In this document: positions 7,274 through 14,182 of the stretch, in pieces
Layout of the letters: each line of letters starts with the position of its first letter
Numbering within the stretch: the first letter of the stretch is position 1
DNA from: Clostridiaceae bacterium UBA6085
Lineage (GTDB): Bacteria > Bacillota > Clostridia > Clostridiales > Clostridiaceae
Direction: 5' to 3'
Length of the DNA: 34,944 nucleotides
Assembly: GCA_002428605.1 (NCBI GenBank)
Contig: DIXH01000022.1
Location: 7,665 to 42,608, forward strand
The notes under the pieces: generated by a model
What the model was told of the DNA's origin: nothing
The model's input: only the letters and a program-made list of their open reading frames with translations
Database searches by the model: none
Translations under genes and position numbers: made by a program

Positions 7274-8764
7274 ATGAAATTCACAGTTAGAACATCCCCA
7301 AACTACAGGGACGACATAAGCACGAAACGGATAATGGCTGAGCTCACATTGGGCCTTCTTGCGGTATTCGCCTTCTCACTTGCATACTATGCGACTACAA
7401 AGGGTGCGGATTACGCGATACATGCAGTGATACTCATGGTGACTTCCATAGTGACTGCGCTTGTAACTGAAGCCGCATATGCAGCAATAAAGAAGAAGAA
7501 CGTATCCGAGCACATCAAGGCAAGCTTCCCGCTTGTCACTGCTATAATACTTACGCTGATGGTGCAGATCAACACCTCAGCCGGTGCTTTAGCACTAGGA
7601 ACATTCTTCGCCATATTCATAGGAAAGCTCATTTTCGGCGGATTCGGACAGAACATATTCAATCCGGCTGCTACCGGAAGGGCACTCATACTTACATCGT
7701 TCGCAGGCGCAAAGGCTGCTGACATAGTGTCCAGTGCGACACCTCTCAGCTCCATGAGCCAGCTTGGATGGATAATAACAGACCCAACCAAGGTCGAGTC
7801 ATTCCTTCAGCAGTTCGGAGGACTTTCAGGTCTTTTCCTGGGACTCCATCAGGGAGCCATTGGTGAGACCAGCAAGCTTCTCATCATAATAGTTGGAATC
7901 ATACTTGCATACAGGAAGGTCCTTGACTGGAGAGTACCGGTATTCTATATCGGAACCGTTCTTGTAATCACAACGGTAATAGGCTTAATGACAGGCGCGG
8001 GACTCTGGTATCCGGCATTCCACATCGCTGCAGGCGGACTTGTGTTCGGAGCAGTGTTCATGGCTACAGACCCGGTCACTAACCCTACATCGGCGGCAGG
8101 TAGGATAATATTCGCCATGGGCTGCGGAATACTCACTGTTCTCATAAGGACTAAGGCAAGCCTTCCGGGCGGAGTCCTTTACTCAATACTTATAATGAAC
8201 ATGCTTACCCCTCTCATAGAGAAGTTCACAGACGGATGGCAGATCAAGACCATCGGCAACAACAAGAAGTTCGTAGCTGGTATGGCGGTTTTGGCTCTAA
8301 TAGTAGGAGTCTGGGCTGGAAGCACCCTTACACCTGTAAATGCAGAGGAGCCTGCTGAAGAGATAACGGCCAACCTTGGCGACAGCCTCAACCTCTTCAA
8401 CGACACCACCTCAAATGCTCCTGAAGTACTTGAGAAGAAGGCTGAAGGGGATGTAGTCACATACAAGATGTCAGCCAAGGGCTATGCAGTGACTGAGGGA
8501 GGCTATGCTGATGCTAAGCCGAATATAGTCGAGGTCAAGCTCAACAAGGCTACAAAGAAGATCGAGAGCGTTACTGTTCTCGAGGTTAATGATACAAACG
8601 GTATCGGCACTCAGGTCAAGGCTAAGAACTTCCTCGACCAGTTCGCAGGACTCTCATATGAGGACAAGTCAGCGACTGTCGATGCTGTAGCAACTGCCAC
8701 AGTGTCTTCAACATCAGTAGTCAAGGCAGTCAGAATGGCTGTCGAAGACCTGGGCAAGGAGTGA
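7274..8764 (+). CDS. rnfD: Rnf subunit D fused to a C-terminal FMN_bind-like domain
   Basis: Residues 1-350 are a normal RnfD/NqrB-type membrane subunit: helices across 20-350, FGGFGQNIFNPAATGRA, and the flavinylation motif SSATPL with Thr156 as the expected covalent FMN site. RnfD usually ends near 310-350 aa. Here a last helix (about 333-352) leads into an extra domain outside the membrane (360-496) that closely resembles the second FMN_bind domain of RnfG in the next gene: GDVVTYKMSAKGYAV, VLEVNDTNGIGTQV, VDAVATATVSSTSVV. At the flavinylation motif SGAT it reads ATAT (473-476), so covalent FMN there is doubtful. RBS GAGGTG; 13 nt after rnfC. Confidence 0.93.
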   Translation: MKFTVRTSPNYRDDISTKRIMAELTLGLLAVFAFSLAYYATTKGADYAIHAVILMVTSIVTALVTEAAYAAIKKKNVSEHIKASFPLVTAIILTLMVQINTSAGALALGTFFAIFIGKLIFGGFGQNIFNPAATGRALILTSFAGAKAADIVSSATPLSSMSQLGWIITDPTKVESFLQQFGGLSGLFLGLHQGAIGETSKLLIIIVGIILAYRKVLDWRVPVFYIGTVLVITTVIGLMTGAGLWYPAFHIAAGGLVFGAVFMATDPVTNPTSAAGRIIFAMGCGILTVLIRTKASLPGGVLYSILIMNMLTPLIEKFTDGWQIKTIGNNKKFVAGMAVLALIVGVWAGSTLTPVNAEEPAEEITANLGDSLNLFNDTTSNAPEVLEKKAEGDVVTYKMSAKGYAVTEGGYADAKPNIVEVKLNKATKKIESVTVLEVNDTNGIGTQVKAKNFLDQFAGLSYEDKSATVDAVATATVSSTSVVKAVRMAVEDLGKE

Positions 8765-8769
8765 TTGAA

Positions 8770-9699
8770 ATGAAGAAAAGTTTAGGATTCAGTGCAGCAT
8801 TCCTGGCTATAGTGGTTCTTGTATCCGGCGGGGTAACAAAAGCTGCTGACAGCTATCTTGCACCAATAATCGAGAAGAACTCCGGTTCGCAGGACACCAC
8901 AGCGCTCAAGGAAATGTTCCCTGACGCAGAAATAGCAGAGATCACAATAGAGGATTCAACAGGGCTCATAACCACTGCCTATGAGGCAAAAGGTGCAGGC
9001 TATGCATACAAGATAACCACTCAGGGCTTCGCAGCTCCAATATCCTTCATAGTCGGAATCGGAAACGATGCAACCATAAAGGGCTTCAAGGTACTTGAAA
9101 TTGCTGATACTCCGGGTTACGGTATGAAGGTGGGAGAGCCTGACTTCATAGCAAGCGTAGTAGGAAAGAAATCTTCTGATTCCATAGCTACCATATCAGG
9201 AGCCACTATAAGCTCAAGTGCGGTAGTTAAGGGAATAGATGCAGCCAAGGCGCACTTTAACAGCGTAAGCGGCATCGAGGGCGGATCATCCACACCTGAG
9301 CCTGCAAAGCCAGCAGGAACATCTATAAAGATATTCAGGACACTTGGTGAAAAGACCAAGGGTACTGTTGTCGAGAAGAAGGAAGACGGAGACGTCCTCA
9401 CTTTCACTGTCACTGCAAACGGCTATGCGATACTTGAGGAAGGCTTCACTGAGGTCGCTCCTAACAAGGTAATAGTTGTCATTGACAAGGCAAAGCAGAC
9501 AATAGTCAGCGTGGAAGTCGTTGAAGTCAACGACACAAAGGGAGTGGGCACAAGGGTTTCAGAGGAAGCCTTCGTAAGCCAGTTCAAGGACCTTTCCATA
9601 GCGGATGAGACAATAGCCGTGGATGCGGTAAGCGGTGCCACGGTATCAAGCGAATCAGTCGTAAATGCTGTCAAAGCAGCAATCGACGCCAGTAAGTAG
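8770..9699 (+). CDS. rnfG: Rnf subunit G with two FMN_bind domains
   Basis: RnfG is anchored by one N-terminal helix (here residues about 4-22) and carries covalent FMN outside the membrane. The ATG at 8770 follows AGGAG by 8 nt; an in-frame GTG at 8761 lies inside the rnfD end. Typical RnfG is about 190-210 aa with one FMN_bind domain. This one is 309 aa with two: the first has DTPGYGMKV and TISGATISS (Thr146), the second has EVNDTKGVGTRV and VDAVSGATVSS (Thr291). Both keep SGAT, so both could be flavinylated by ApbE. The second domain is nearly a copy of the RnfD tail. It starts 5 nt after the rnfD stop. Confidence 0.93.
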   Translation: MKKSLGFSAAFLAIVVLVSGGVTKAADSYLAPIIEKNSGSQDTTALKEMFPDAEIAEITIEDSTGLITTAYEAKGAGYAYKITTQGFAAPISFIVGIGNDATIKGFKVLEIADTPGYGMKVGEPDFIASVVGKKSSDSIATISGATISSSAVVKGIDAAKAHFNSVSGIEGGSSTPEPAKPAGTSIKIFRTLGEKTKGTVVEKKEDGDVLTFTVTANGYAILEEGFTEVAPNKVIVVIDKAKQTIVSVEVVEVNDTKGVGTRVSEEAFVSQFKDLSIADETIAVDAVSGATVSSESVVNAVKAAIDASK

Positions 9700-9710
9700 G
9701 AGGGATAGGC

Positions 9711-10349
9711 ATGAATAGCGTAAAGAATCTGAACTCAGGTCTCTTCAGGAACAATGCTGTCCTGACTCTTTTCCTCGGTCTGACGACTGCACTTGCAGTA
9801 ACGACAAGCCTTACCACTGCACTGGGCATGGGAATAGTGGTGCTTCTTGCAACCCTTGCAAGCGCATTTGCAATAGGGCTCCTAAGGGAATTCACCCCTG
9901 ATGAGGTTGCTCTTCCAGTAAACCTCGTTGTCATAGCTGCAATAGTAAAGCTCGCAGAGCTCATGACCAGGGCATATATGGCTCCTGTAGCAAAGGAAGC
10001 GGGAGTATTCCTTCCACTCCTTGTCACCAATACAGTCATACTTGTCGGAGCCGGCGTGTTCGTTAAGGACGCAGACTTCGGACTTAGCATCAAGGAAGGC
10101 GCAAAGCTTGCCTTCGGATACCTTGTGGCTCTCGTGATACTTGGAATCTTCAGGGAAGTCCTTGCTTCAGGCGGGCTCATGTTCCTGAATCCAATGTCAG
10201 GGGAAGAGGTATTCTCATTCAGCTTCATACCTGAAGCATACAGGATTGGGCTGTTCAAGCAGCCAGCCGGTGCATTCATCTCCCTCTCTTTAATCTCAGC
10301 TGTATTTGCTCTCAAGAAGGGCAATGCTGCACCTGAAGGAGGAAAATAG
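9711..10349 (+). CDS. rnfE: Rnf subunit E, cysteine-free variant
   Basis: A 212-aa six-helix membrane protein of the RnfE/NqrD family (LAVTTSLTTALGMG, FLPLLVTN, AFGYLVALVILGIFREVLASG). In the usual complex, RnfA and RnfE form an inverted-topology pair, and two Cys from each bind a [2Fe-2S] cluster in the membrane. Typical RnfE has GMCPTLAVTTS and PLIVVNC. Here these read GLTTALAVTTS (Thr25) and PLLVTNT (Thr108), and there is no Cys anywhere in the protein. GGAGGGA precedes the ATG. The rest of the fold looks intact, so it is a variant rather than a decayed gene. Confidence 0.92.
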   Translation: MNSVKNLNSGLFRNNAVLTLFLGLTTALAVTTSLTTALGMGIVVLLATLASAFAIGLLREFTPDEVALPVNLVVIAAIVKLAELMTRAYMAPVAKEAGVFLPLLVTNTVILVGAGVFVKDADFGLSIKEGAKLAFGYLVALVILGIFREVLASGGLMFLNPMSGEEVFSFSFIPEAYRIGLFKQPAGAFISLSLISAVFALKKGNAAPEGGK

Positions 10350-10351
10350 TA

Positions 10352-10927
10352 ATGAAGGATTTTATTGCTCTCCTTTTTGGAGCCATGATCATAAACAACG
10401 TAGTTGTCACGAAATTCGTGTCAATGAGCCAGATAAAGGCTGCTGGCGGCAACTTCACAAACGCTTCAAGGCTAGGCCTTGCAGCGATGAAGGTAATGGC
10501 AGTTTCAGCAATACTTAACTTCTTCGTGTTCAAGTATGTACTTGAGCCGCTGAAGCTTCAGTCACTGGACCTTATAGCATATACTCTGGTAGTAGTCCTT
10601 TCGGTCCTGCTTGTTTCGAACATCCTAAAGAAGATGAAGCCTGAAATATACGAGTCTGTTAAGGCATCACTTCCTCTGCTTTCAGTCAACTCAGCGATAT
10701 TCTATATCGCAATTGACAATGCGGCACAGGGACTGGACCTTCCGGCTGCGCTTGCAGTATCCATCGGAGCACCTATCGGTCTGTTCTTCGCATTTGCAGT
10801 CTTCTCATCCATAATGGAGAGGCTTGACTACTCGGAGAACACCGGAGCCTTCAAGGGCACACCAGCACTCCTTGCAGCAGCAGGACTTGCAGCAATGGCA
10901 CTTGGCGGACTTGCAGGAATATTCTAA
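10352..10927 (+). CDS. rnfA: Rnf subunit A, cysteine-free variant
   Basis: A 191-aa six-helix protein of the RnfA/NqrE family (INNVVVTKF near the start, ASLPLLSVNSAI in the middle, AFAVFSSIMERLDYSE late). Typical RnfA has NNVVLSRFLGICPFLG and LPLITTNCAVLG. Here the Cys positions are Ser26 (KFVSMSQIK) and Ser114 (LLSVNSAIF). There is no Cys in the protein. It starts 2 nt after rnfE, with AAGGAGG inside the rnfE end. It is the last gene: a strong terminator follows at 10941, so the expected rnfB is missing. Confidence 0.9.
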   Translation: MKDFIALLFGAMIINNVVVTKFVSMSQIKAAGGNFTNASRLGLAAMKVMAVSAILNFFVFKYVLEPLKLQSLDLIAYTLVVVLSVLLVSNILKKMKPEIYESVKASLPLLSVNSAIFYIAIDNAAQGLDLPAALAVSIGAPIGLFFAFAVFSSIMERLDYSENTGAFKGTPALLAAAGLAAMALGGLAGIF

Positions 10928-10940
10928 AACAAAGAATTGA

Positions 10941-10968
10941 AAAGGAGCGCAACATGCGCTCCTTTTTT
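10941..10968 (+). terminator. Terminator closing the rnfCDGEA operon
   Basis: Arms AAAGGAGCGC and GCGCTCCTTT with loop AACAT, followed by a T run, 13 nt after the rnfA stop. It marks the operon end before any rnfB. Confidence 0.92.
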
Positions 10969-11060
10969 GTGCTTCGAAATGAGAGGAAAATCGAGAATGA
11001 ATATGTACATCAAACAGGTGATTATTAGAATTTTCAGGTCTCCATATTTTCTACATAATA

Positions 11061-11069
11061 TGGTATTAT
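11061..11069 (+). promoter_or_regulatory. Extended -10 before the CC-motif small protein
   Basis: TGGTATTAT inside the 15-mer ATAATATGGTATTAT, which also occurs before rex (22762-22776). The start codon is 23 nt further on. Confidence 0.5.
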
Positions 11070-11092
11070 TATTTTTGTCAGAGGTGATTGAA

Positions 11093-11206
11093 GTGAAGAA
11101 ATGGTTCAAGGAATTCATAGACAGGCTTGGCAAGTCCAATGAGAAGACTTTCGGTTCAGGAAGCCTCAAATGCTGCGACCTGAACAAGGAAGAAAAGAAG
11201 AAGTAG
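11093..11206 (+). CDS. Small LDCC-motif-like putative metal-binding protein, 37 aa
   Basis: The GTG at 11093 has GAGGTG 6 nt upstream. The product starts MKKWFKEFIDRLGKSNEKTFGSG and then has SLKCCDLN and a Lys-rich end. It resembles the tiny Firmicute proteins known for an LDCC motif near the C-terminus and thought to bind metal. Here the Asp of LDCC is Lys (LKCC), while CCDLN is kept. The frame is open further upstream, but that part overlaps the rnf terminator. It has its own promoter and terminator. The function is unknown. Confidence 0.7.
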   Translation: MKKWFKEFIDRLGKSNEKTFGSGSLKCCDLNKEEKKK

Positions 11207-11256
11207 CAGGTAAGCCTGTAACTGGTCAAATTGGGATTCAATACTATAGGGCATTT

Positions 11257-11283
11257 AAAAAGGGATTCGCATGAATCCCTTTT
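11257..11283. terminator. Bidirectional terminator
   Basis: AAAAGGGATTC and GAATCCCTTTT with a 4-nt loop. It lies between the small CC-motif gene (plus) and the SRPBCC gene (minus), with A and T tracts on both sides. Confidence 0.85.
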
Positions 11284-11350
11284 GTTCGTATAATTGCAAG
11301 TCTTTAATCCATGACATTTTGACCTGATCGGTTCTGCGTTCGTTATCTTC

Positions 11351-11782
11351 CTATGCTTCAGATAATGCCCTTATGCGGACTAAAGCCATTGGGACCCTAT
11401 CATTAAATATTTCTTCCATTTCAATCGGGACATCCATTTTGACAGTCAATGTCGTAACTCCATCTGTTTCTGAAAGATAATAAGACTCAGTTCCACCAGT
11501 CCACTCATCTTCCCTAACCTGTGTCCCGCTCTCTTTCGTATCACTCATATGACTGAACAGAACAGTTTCAAAAGGAACAAGCTTTTCTATCCTGCTTGTA
11601 ACTCCATAGCCATTAACAGAAGAGATGAACTGCACATCTTTTCCCTCTGCCATTTCACCGTCCATATAGGTGCCCTCATCAATGAAATTTGCCCAGTCAC
11701 GGAATGTCTTATCATTCCATAATGTGTTCCATACCTTTACTTTCGCACCATTTATTTCAATTGAAAATTGCAGCTCCTTCAT
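11351..11782 (-). CDS. SRPBCC (START/AHSA1-like) domain protein
   Basis: A 143-aa protein with the helix-grip fold pattern of AHSA1-like proteins: KELQFSIEINGAKVKVWNTLWNDKTFRDWA at the start, then VTSRIEKLVPFETVLFSHM and TTLTVKMDVP. These bind hydrophobic ligands or act as stress or co-chaperone-like proteins; the ligand is unknown. The ATG at 11782 follows GAGGAGAAGG; the frame is open 16 codons further but has no site there. It stands alone on the minus strand, ending at the shared terminator. A plain, weakly conserved accessory gene. Confidence 0.82.
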   Translation of the reverse strand: MKELQFSIEINGAKVKVWNTLWNDKTFRDWANFIDEGTYMDGEMAEGKDVQFISSVNGYGVTSRIEKLVPFETVLFSHMSDTKESGTQVREDEWTGGTESYYLSETDGVTTLTVKMDVPIEMEEIFNDRVPMALVRIRALSEA

Positions 11783-11900
11783 AGCCTTCTCCTCTTCAAC
11801 TTGTAACAATTGCAATGGCAGATTAAGCAATCACAGGTCAGTGATTTCAGTTCCATCAACAGCTATCTCTTGGTTCGCAATATGGGAAGCCTACGTCCTA

Positions 11901-12164
11901 TTATATCCGTTTCCTTGCCTTTGCTTTTAAAGCTATTCCTATGAAAGTTAGACTTATCCCGATAATAAATAGCCCAGTGTAAACAAATATTTGAAATGGT
12001 CCTCCTCCTAAACTACTAAATGGGGATGGTCCACTTATAATCCAGATATATCTATCATAGTTACCATGAATAAGCCAATATAATGCTATTGGACTAATTA
12101 TAAGAATAAAACCTAATCCCAGTAATACATCCATTATAAGTTCTTTAAATAAGTATTTTTTCAT
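11901..12164 (-). CDS. Small two-helix membrane protein
   Basis: An 87-aa unknown protein with two hydrophobic helices (about residues 11-31 and 57-79) and basic ends. I know no family for it. The ATG at 12164 has GGAGGTG 8 nt upstream; an ATG two codons earlier (12170) is too close to that site. The base composition is clearly AT-richer than the rnf genes, so it may be acquired. Confidence 0.6.
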   Translation of the reverse strand: MKKYLFKELIMDVLLGLGFILIISPIALYWLIHGNYDRYIWIISGPSPFSSLGGGPFQIFVYTGLFIIGISLTFIGIALKAKARKRI

Positions 12165-12233
12165 CTTCATACACCTCCAATCTAATGCGCTATTTCCTAA
12201 AATTACGTAATAAATGTTAAGATTTCAAAAAAA

Positions 12234-12686
12234 CTATAAGCCTGCGCAATAAATCCGAGAACTTTCACCCCAGGGATGGAAACCCATACCGATATACCTG
12301 AATCCATATCTCTCATAGTATCCGATATGATCTGTACAAAGATACAGGTGAGAAAATCCACCTTCTTTTGCATCTTTCTTTGCCTGTTCCAAAAGATTGG
12401 AACCATAACCATTTCCCCTGTACTCTTTTTCTATGTAAAGAGCGCATACCCAGGGATACAAATCCATACGGCTGATGAAATCATTGGTAATAAGTCCGGC
12501 ACAACCGATTATTTTCTCATTGTCCATCAACAGGTACCATTGAGGCAGGGGACTTGGTGAAGTGACGCAATTGGATATGCAGTCCTCATAAACATCCATG
12601 CTTTCAGGAGAAGCCCACTTGCTCTGGAAATACTTGATCGCTGATTCCTTGTATACTGGAGACTTTTTAATTGAAACAACTTCCAT
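12234..12686 (-). CDS. GNAT-family N-acetyltransferase
   Basis: A 150-aa GNAT protein: acceptor side MDVYEDCISN, beta strands WYLLMDNEKIIGCAGLI and LYPWVCALYIE, the acetyl-CoA-binding motif EYRGNGYGSNLLEQAK, and the C-terminal HIGYYERYGFRYIG. The substrate is unknown. The start at 12686 (MEVVSIKKS) is chosen because AGAAGG lies about 11 nt upstream and because the upstream small ORF ends at 12707; the frame is open 27 codons further but would overlap that ORF. Probably in an operon with it. Confidence 0.82.
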   Translation of the reverse strand: MEVVSIKKSPVYKESAIKYFQSKWASPESMDVYEDCISNCVTSPSPLPQWYLLMDNEKIIGCAGLITNDFISRMDLYPWVCALYIEKEYRGNGYGSNLLEQAKKDAKEGGFSHLYLCTDHIGYYERYGFRYIGMGFHPWGESSRIYCAGL

Positions 12687-12706
12687 ATGCTTCACAACCT
12701 TCTGTT

Positions 12707-12850
12707 TCATACAATTACAGCAAAAAGCAGTCCCAAAATCGTAAATGCTCTGTTTCGGCTTTCCCAACCAAAGATGTAGCTAAGCGCATTATAAAGCAGG
12801 AATACCAATCCTAGTATTGCCATGGGGTATCCTTGAAGCTGACTGTTCAA
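12707..12850 (-). CDS. Small hydrophobic protein, 47 aa
   Basis: A short frame from a TTG at 12850 with GGAGG 9 nt upstream. The product is MNSQLQGYPMAILGLVFLLY and onwards, with two short hydrophobic segments (about 9-27 and 34-47) around a polar turn (FGWESRNR). It ends 20 nt before the GNAT start, and a promoter-like pair lies upstream. The good ribosome binding site and the operon-like position support it, but it could also be the remnant of a longer membrane protein. Confidence 0.45.
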   Translation of the reverse strand: MNSQLQGYPMAILGLVFLLYNALSYIFGWESRNRAFTILGLLFAVIV

Positions 12851-12908
12851 CTAAACCATCCTCCATTACTCCAATTTTCTGTAGTGTTGTACTGATGCAG
12901 TCTGTTTT

Positions 12909-12936
12909 ATTCTATATTTTCTTAATTATGCTACAA
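12909..12936 (-). promoter_or_regulatory. Possible promoter of small ORF and GNAT
   Basis: Minus strand TTGTAG (12936-12931), 16 nt, TAGAAT (12914-12909). It lies about 60 nt before the TTG at 12850. Confidence 0.35.
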
Positions 12937-13160
12937 GATAAAATTTGTTACAACAGCAGTTTATCTGGTCCTGGTTAAGGCTATAGGACTGTCAGAAAAT
13001 CTTTACCTTATGTTGACATGAAAGAAGAGGATATTCGATTTCGAATACCTGGTCGATGAATTTGAAGTGAATTTTTTGAACTCTTACAACCATCACTTCA
13101 GGAACAAGGTGTAAGTATTCGTACTGGTAGTTTGTTATGTATATTCTGGATTTGCTGGTG
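12937..13160. other. No intact gene; possible relic
   Basis: No frame with a good start survives here. On the plus strand about 13023-13113 there is a short open run ending KVstop (KKRIFDFEYLVDEFEVNF and on) that looks protein-like but has an upstream in-frame stop and no start. It may be the tail of a decayed gene. I see no repeats or IS ends. Confidence 0.3.
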
Positions 13161-13185
13161 AAAAAGACACCTCTGTAGAAGTGTC
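13161..13185 (-). terminator. Terminator of the toxin-antitoxin operon
   Basis: On the minus strand GACAC...GTGTC with an inner TC/GA pair, followed by TTTTTC, about 60 nt after the antitoxin stop. Confidence 0.6.
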
Positions 13186-13244
13186 ATCTTGAACATCTGC
13201 ATTTAAGGTCCGAATTATAAGCAGCCATCCCAGTTTGAAAATGA

Positions 13245-13550
13245 TCAGCGAATCTCAATGTGTATTTCCTTACCTAAGCTTTTTGCGATTTTTGCAAGGA
13301 AATCAAGTGAAGGATTATATGAGCCGCTTTCAAGTCTGGAGATATTGGATTTCCTGGTACCAGCTCTTTTTGCCAGCTCCTCCTGGGTTATCTTCATGCT
13401 TTTTCTTGCCTCGATAATCTGAGAGATAAGCTCATATCTTGGTTTAAGCCGATCATATTCTTCCTGGAATTCAGCATCCTTCATGAGTTGAGCTTTGATA
13501 TCTTCAAGCTTTACCCCGGCAGTCCTTTTTTTCACTTCAAGTTTATTCAT
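13245..13550 (-). CDS. XRE/HigA-like antitoxin with HTH domain
   Basis: A 101-aa protein. The N-terminal half is charged and helical (KLEVKKRTAGVKLEDIKAQLM). The C-terminal half (residues about 45-98) is a Cro/CI-type helix-turn-helix: ISQIIEARKSMKITQEELAKRAGTRKSNISRLESGSYNPSLDFLAKIAKSLG. This is the usual partner of RelE/HigB-type toxins, neutralising the toxin and repressing the operon. The ATG at 13550 follows GAAGG by about 9 nt and overlaps the restored toxin frame (ATGAATAA), which is classic for such pairs. The antitoxin frame is intact although the toxin is frameshifted. Confidence 0.85.
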   Translation of the reverse strand: MNKLEVKKRTAGVKLEDIKAQLMKDAEFQEEYDRLKPRYELISQIIEARKSMKITQEELAKRAGTRKSNISRLESGSYNPSLDFLAKIAKSLGKEIHIEIR

Positions 13551-13907
13551 AGTTACGCCTTCTTTCGTAATCCTCTTTATATTTTCTGGCCTTGTCAATT
13601 TCTCTCGAATGAGTGGAATTAGTTTTCTTTACGAAGCCATGGAGTAAGACAAATGCTCTACCGGTATAAGAAAAATATAATACTCTGGAGATGTCAGTTG
13701 AAAACTTGACTCTGAGCTCAAATATACCTCGATTATCAGACCCTTTAATTGGTTTAGTGTAAGGTTCCCTAAGGTTTGGCCCATGCTCCTTGAGCAGTTC
13801 AATTTCCCGAAAAGTTTTGCCCTCAGTTTAGGAGGTAAGGATTCCAGAAAATCCAGTAATGGGATCTCACCGTTTTCTTTTTGGTAGAATTCTACATCGT
13901 ATGCCAA
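13543..13907 (-). pseudogene. RelE/HigB-like (Gp49 family) toxin with a frameshift
   Basis: The gene starts at a TTG (13907) after GAGGTG and reads MAYDVEFYQKENGEIPLLDF, a typical start for phage-derived Gp49/HigB-like toxins. Around 13810-13819, in GGCAAAACTTTT, the frame shifts. The other frame continues the same domain without a break: REIELLKEHGPNLREPYTK, then GIFELRVKFSTDISRVLYF and VLLHGFVKKT, ending at a TAA (13543) that overlaps the antitoxin ATG. One missing A (or a -1 slip) explains it. The unshifted product ends early at 13629, with a nonsense tail. RelE-type toxins cleave mRNA at the ribosome. It could be a true loss, a sequencing error in a homopolymer, or programmed slippage. 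Confidence 0.8.
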
Positions 13908-14137
13908 AATGTCACCTCAATGGATCCTTCCCTAATCAGATGTTATCATATATGATAACTTTGTTCAATAATACTTTGTACATTTACTCATCAGAAGCCA
14001 ACAAGTATCCAGTGTCAGGCCAAAATTGCTATCAATGAAGCTCTTATGCTGGAACTATCTGTGTACGCATCTACGATTATTATGCTCAGTTTGCTAGACA
14101 TATTTCAGTAAGAAGCTGGTATTTAAAATGCGGGAAC

Positions 14138-14174
14138 AAAAAAGCTGTCCGCCACCAAAGAGGTGAGGACAGCT
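14138..14174 (-). terminator. Terminator of tcyP
   Basis: Minus strand AGCTGTCC...GGACAGCT with an 8-bp stem, then TTTTT. The gap 13908-14137 upstream holds no gene that I can see. Confidence 0.85.
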
Positions 14175-14182
14175 CCTTTAAG

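Noticed and set aside
9711..10927. RnfE/RnfA as decaying pseudogenes
   Set aside because: Both have full length, good start signals, intact helices and conserved surroundings at the replaced Cys sites; decay would not target only the four ligands.
10937..11206. An 89-aa protein starting at 10937
   Set aside because: Its first half overlaps the rnf terminator hairpin and lacks a ribosome binding site; the real start is the GTG at 11093.
12937..13160. Insertion sequence remnant
   Set aside because: A short protein-like run is seen, but no terminal inverted repeats, target duplication or recognisable transposase motif.
10928..14180. A displaced rnfB further downstream
   Set aside because: No frame on either strand in the window shows the RnfB [4Fe-4S] pattern; the only Cys-containing small gene after rnfA is the 37-aa CC-motif protein, which is far too short.
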